Positions 4,452-5,327 of a stretch of DNA of 5,327 bases are shown here, piece by piece. Numbering within the stretch: position 1 is the stretch's first letter; each line of letters starts with the position of its first letter. The stretch is taken from positions 1 through 5,327 of the forward strand of contig DATGLV010000026.1 in NCBI GenBank assembly GCA_035293945.1, written 5' to 3'. The translations under genes were made by a program, and so were the position numbers. This DNA comes from VAZQ01 sp035293945 (GTDB lineage: Bacteria > Pseudomonadota > Alphaproteobacteria > Rhizobiales > Xanthobacteraceae). The notes beneath the pieces were generated by a model. It did no database searches. It was given only the letters and a program-made list of their open reading frames with translations, and was not told the origin of the DNA.

Positions 4452-4844
4452 GTGAACCTGAAGCCGTTTCTGATTGGCGCATCACTCCTCGCGGCGATTG
4501 CCGGCTGCGCTGCCGCGGCCGCTCAGGACGCACGCTCCCCCTACGTCCAGGTCGCCGAGATCGAGATCGATCCCGCGCAACTGGATGCCTACAAGGCCGC
4601 GGTGGCCGAGCACGCCGAAACCGCTGTCCGTATTGAGCCGGGCGTCGAGGCTCTTTATGTCGTGTCGGACCGGGATAATCCCGCTCACATCACCGTCTTC
4701 GAAATTTATGCCAGCGCTGAGGCTTACAAGGCGCATCTCGAAGCGCCTCATTTCAAGAAATACAAGGAGGTCACCGAAAAGATGGTTCGGTCGCTCACGC
4801 TTATCAAAACCGTTCCCATCGCGCTTGCCGCTAAACCGAATTGA
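4452..4844 (+). CDS. Exported antibiotic-biosynthesis-monooxygenase (ABM)-fold protein, putative quinol monooxygenase
   Basis: A 130-residue protein with a GTG start. Residues 1 to about 24 are a signal sequence: Lys4, a hydrophobic core, then IAGC at 16-19, which fits a lipobox, followed by AAAAAQ. It may be a lipoprotein anchored through Cys19 or be cut by signal peptidase I after the Ala run. The rest (31-130) is one ABM domain: YVQVAEIEIDPAQLDAYKAA, then EPGVEALYVV (62-71), FEIYASAEAYKAHL (83-96), HFKKYKEV (100-107) and a final strand TVPIALAAKP. ABM proteins are dimeric ferredoxin-like barrels that include cofactor-free quinol oxygenases such as YgiN. The domain is intact here and looks under selection. 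Third gene of the cupin operon; placement outside the cytoplasmic membrane suggests contact with the compound before or after transport. Substrate unknown. Confidence 0.88.
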   Translation: MNLKPFLIGASLLAAIAGCAAAAAQDARSPYVQVAEIEIDPAQLDAYKAAVAEHAETAVRIEPGVEALYVVSDRDNPAHITVFEIYASAEAYKAHLEAPHFKKYKEVTEKMVRSLTLIKTVPIALAAKPN

Positions 4845-4906
4845 CGCAGAAGGCCGCGCCGCGATCGCTCCCAGTGCGGTCCGAGCGGTCGGGAAGGAGA
4901 ATTACG

Positions 4907-4957
4907 ATGGTACGGACAAATGCTTTACGGCACGCGCGAACTTATGCTGCGCCCTAG
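4907..4957 (+). pseudogene. Truncated start of a fourth operon gene (16 codons)
   Basis: AAGGAGA (4894-4900) and an ATG six bases later form one of the best initiation sites in the window, but the frame gives only MVRTNALRHARTYAAP and TAG. The N-terminus, with several Arg followed by a turn towards Ala-rich residues, resembles the beginning of a signal peptide that has been cut off. The TAG ends at 4957 and the cytochrome stop on the other strand begins at 4958. I infer that a fourth gene of the operon was lost by a rearrangement that brought in the cytochrome gene. A genuine 16-residue peptide cannot be excluded. Confidence 0.5.
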
Positions 4958-5327
4958 TCAGAGGCCCGAGATGTAACGCGCCATCGCCTCACGGTCGGAC
5001 GCCGAGATCGCCTGCATGATGCTGCTCATTTCGGGACTGTTTTTTCGCTGGCCTTCCGCAAAGCGGCGCATCGACTCGACCAGGTAATCGTACTTTTGAC
5101 CGGCTAGCCGCGGTGCCGCTACGCTACCCACCAGCTTTTGCTGATGACAAGCCTCGCATATCGCCATTGTGGGGGTCGGCGAGGACGACGAGGCGTTTGC
5201 CGGTCCCGGCCACTGCTTTGCCGCGAAGTAAGCCGCTGCCGGCCCCACCTCTTCCTCGGTGAGGTTTACCGCGATCTTCTTCATGGTGTCGTTGGCGCGA
5301 TCTCCGTGTTGGAAGTCATGAAGTTGC
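4958..5327 (-). CDS. Di-haem cytochrome c, 3' part (starts at 347 across the circle join)
   Basis: Encodes residues 70-191 of the cytochrome that starts at position 347; residues 70-115 duplicate the left end because of the terminal repeat. The second haem site is CEACH at residues 126-130, after a Ser/Pro/Ala-rich linker (about 109-122) that separates the two haem domains. Met169 and Met173 are candidate axial ligands for the second haem, and Met84 is a candidate for the first. The end, REAMARYISGL, looks like a natural family C-terminus and the stop is at 4958-4960. The gene converges on the cupin operon: its stop touches the stop of the short open frame 4907-4957 with no base between them. 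Reading from the internal Met at 5284 alone would give a 108-residue protein without a signal peptide, which is clearly a truncated view. Confidence 0.9.
   Translation of the reverse strand, partial: QLHDFQHGDRANDTMKKIAVNLTEEEVGPAAAYFAAKQWPGPANASSSSPTPTMAICEACHQQKLVGSVAAPRLAGQKYDYLVESMRRFAEGQRKNSPEMSSIMQAISASDREAMARYISGL
5187..5327. repeat. Terminal direct repeat, right copy
   Basis: Exact copy of 1-141. When one copy is removed, the minus-strand cytochrome c reading frame continues without a break from position 347 through the join to 4958, so the overlap joins true neighbours. It is probably one locus printed twice, not two loci. Confidence 0.95.

Noticed and set aside
1..5327. tRNA, rRNA, CRISPR array, insertion sequence or classical plasmid origin
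   Set aside because: I saw no cloverleaf-like segment, no regularly spaced repeats, no transposase frame with terminal inverted repeats, and no iterons or DnaA boxes.

Overview
The window carries an exact 141-base direct repeat at its two ends (1-141 equals 5187-5327). This is what an assembler prints when a contig closes on itself, so I read the window as one turn, plus overlap, of a 5186-bp circle, or as one unit of a tandem array. A complete, in-frame, two-haem cytochrome c gene runs across the join, which argues that the closure is real. No replication, mobilisation, partition, integrase or transposase gene is visible, so a conventional plasmid is not supported. The DNA is GC-rich. From memory of homologues, the protein families (YhhS-like MFS pump, paired cupin and CMD proteins, di-haem cytochrome, passenger-type autotransporter beta domain) suggest an alphaproteobacterium of the Bradyrhizobium/Rhodopseudomonas kind. 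This assignment is inference.

Layout. 1-347, minus strand: 5' part of the cytochrome c gene. 423 to about 569, minus strand: 3' remnant of a [2Fe-2S] subunit of a molybdenum hydroxylase/aldehyde dehydrogenase. About 590-862, minus strand: remnant of an autotransporter beta domain scattered over three frames. 863-1060: no gene, but two inverted repeats. 1061-2404, plus strand: YhhS-like MFS transporter with an aberrant C-terminus that overlaps a small TTG-start tautomerase gene (2310-2492) with a frameshifted tail. 2497-2538: a hairpin between convergent genes. 2537-3436, minus strand: LysR-type regulator. 3437-3651: divergent promoter region with a 15-bp-periodic TTAT/ATAA/TTAT operator candidate. 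3652-4844, plus strand: three-gene operon of cupin, carboxymuconolactone decarboxylase-like protein and exported antibiotic-biosynthesis-monooxygenase-like protein. 4907-4957: a well-placed ribosome site and start codon with only 16 codons, ending one base before the cytochrome stop. 4958-5327, minus strand: 3' part of the cytochrome gene.

Functionally, the LysR regulator probably controls the cupin-CMD-ABM operon and perhaps the MFS-tautomerase pair. These families recur in clusters for small aromatic, quinone, lactone or other reactive-carbonyl compounds, so a catabolic or detoxification island is the best guess; no substrate can be named. Several genes show loss: the cupin lacks two residues expected at its metal/catalytic site, the tautomerase has an internal deletion and a shifted tail, and the minus-strand block at 423-862 is debris of two unrelated genes. 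The most notable points are the rep-less circle or tandem unit, the debris block as a possible closure point, and the remodelled cupin and tautomerase.
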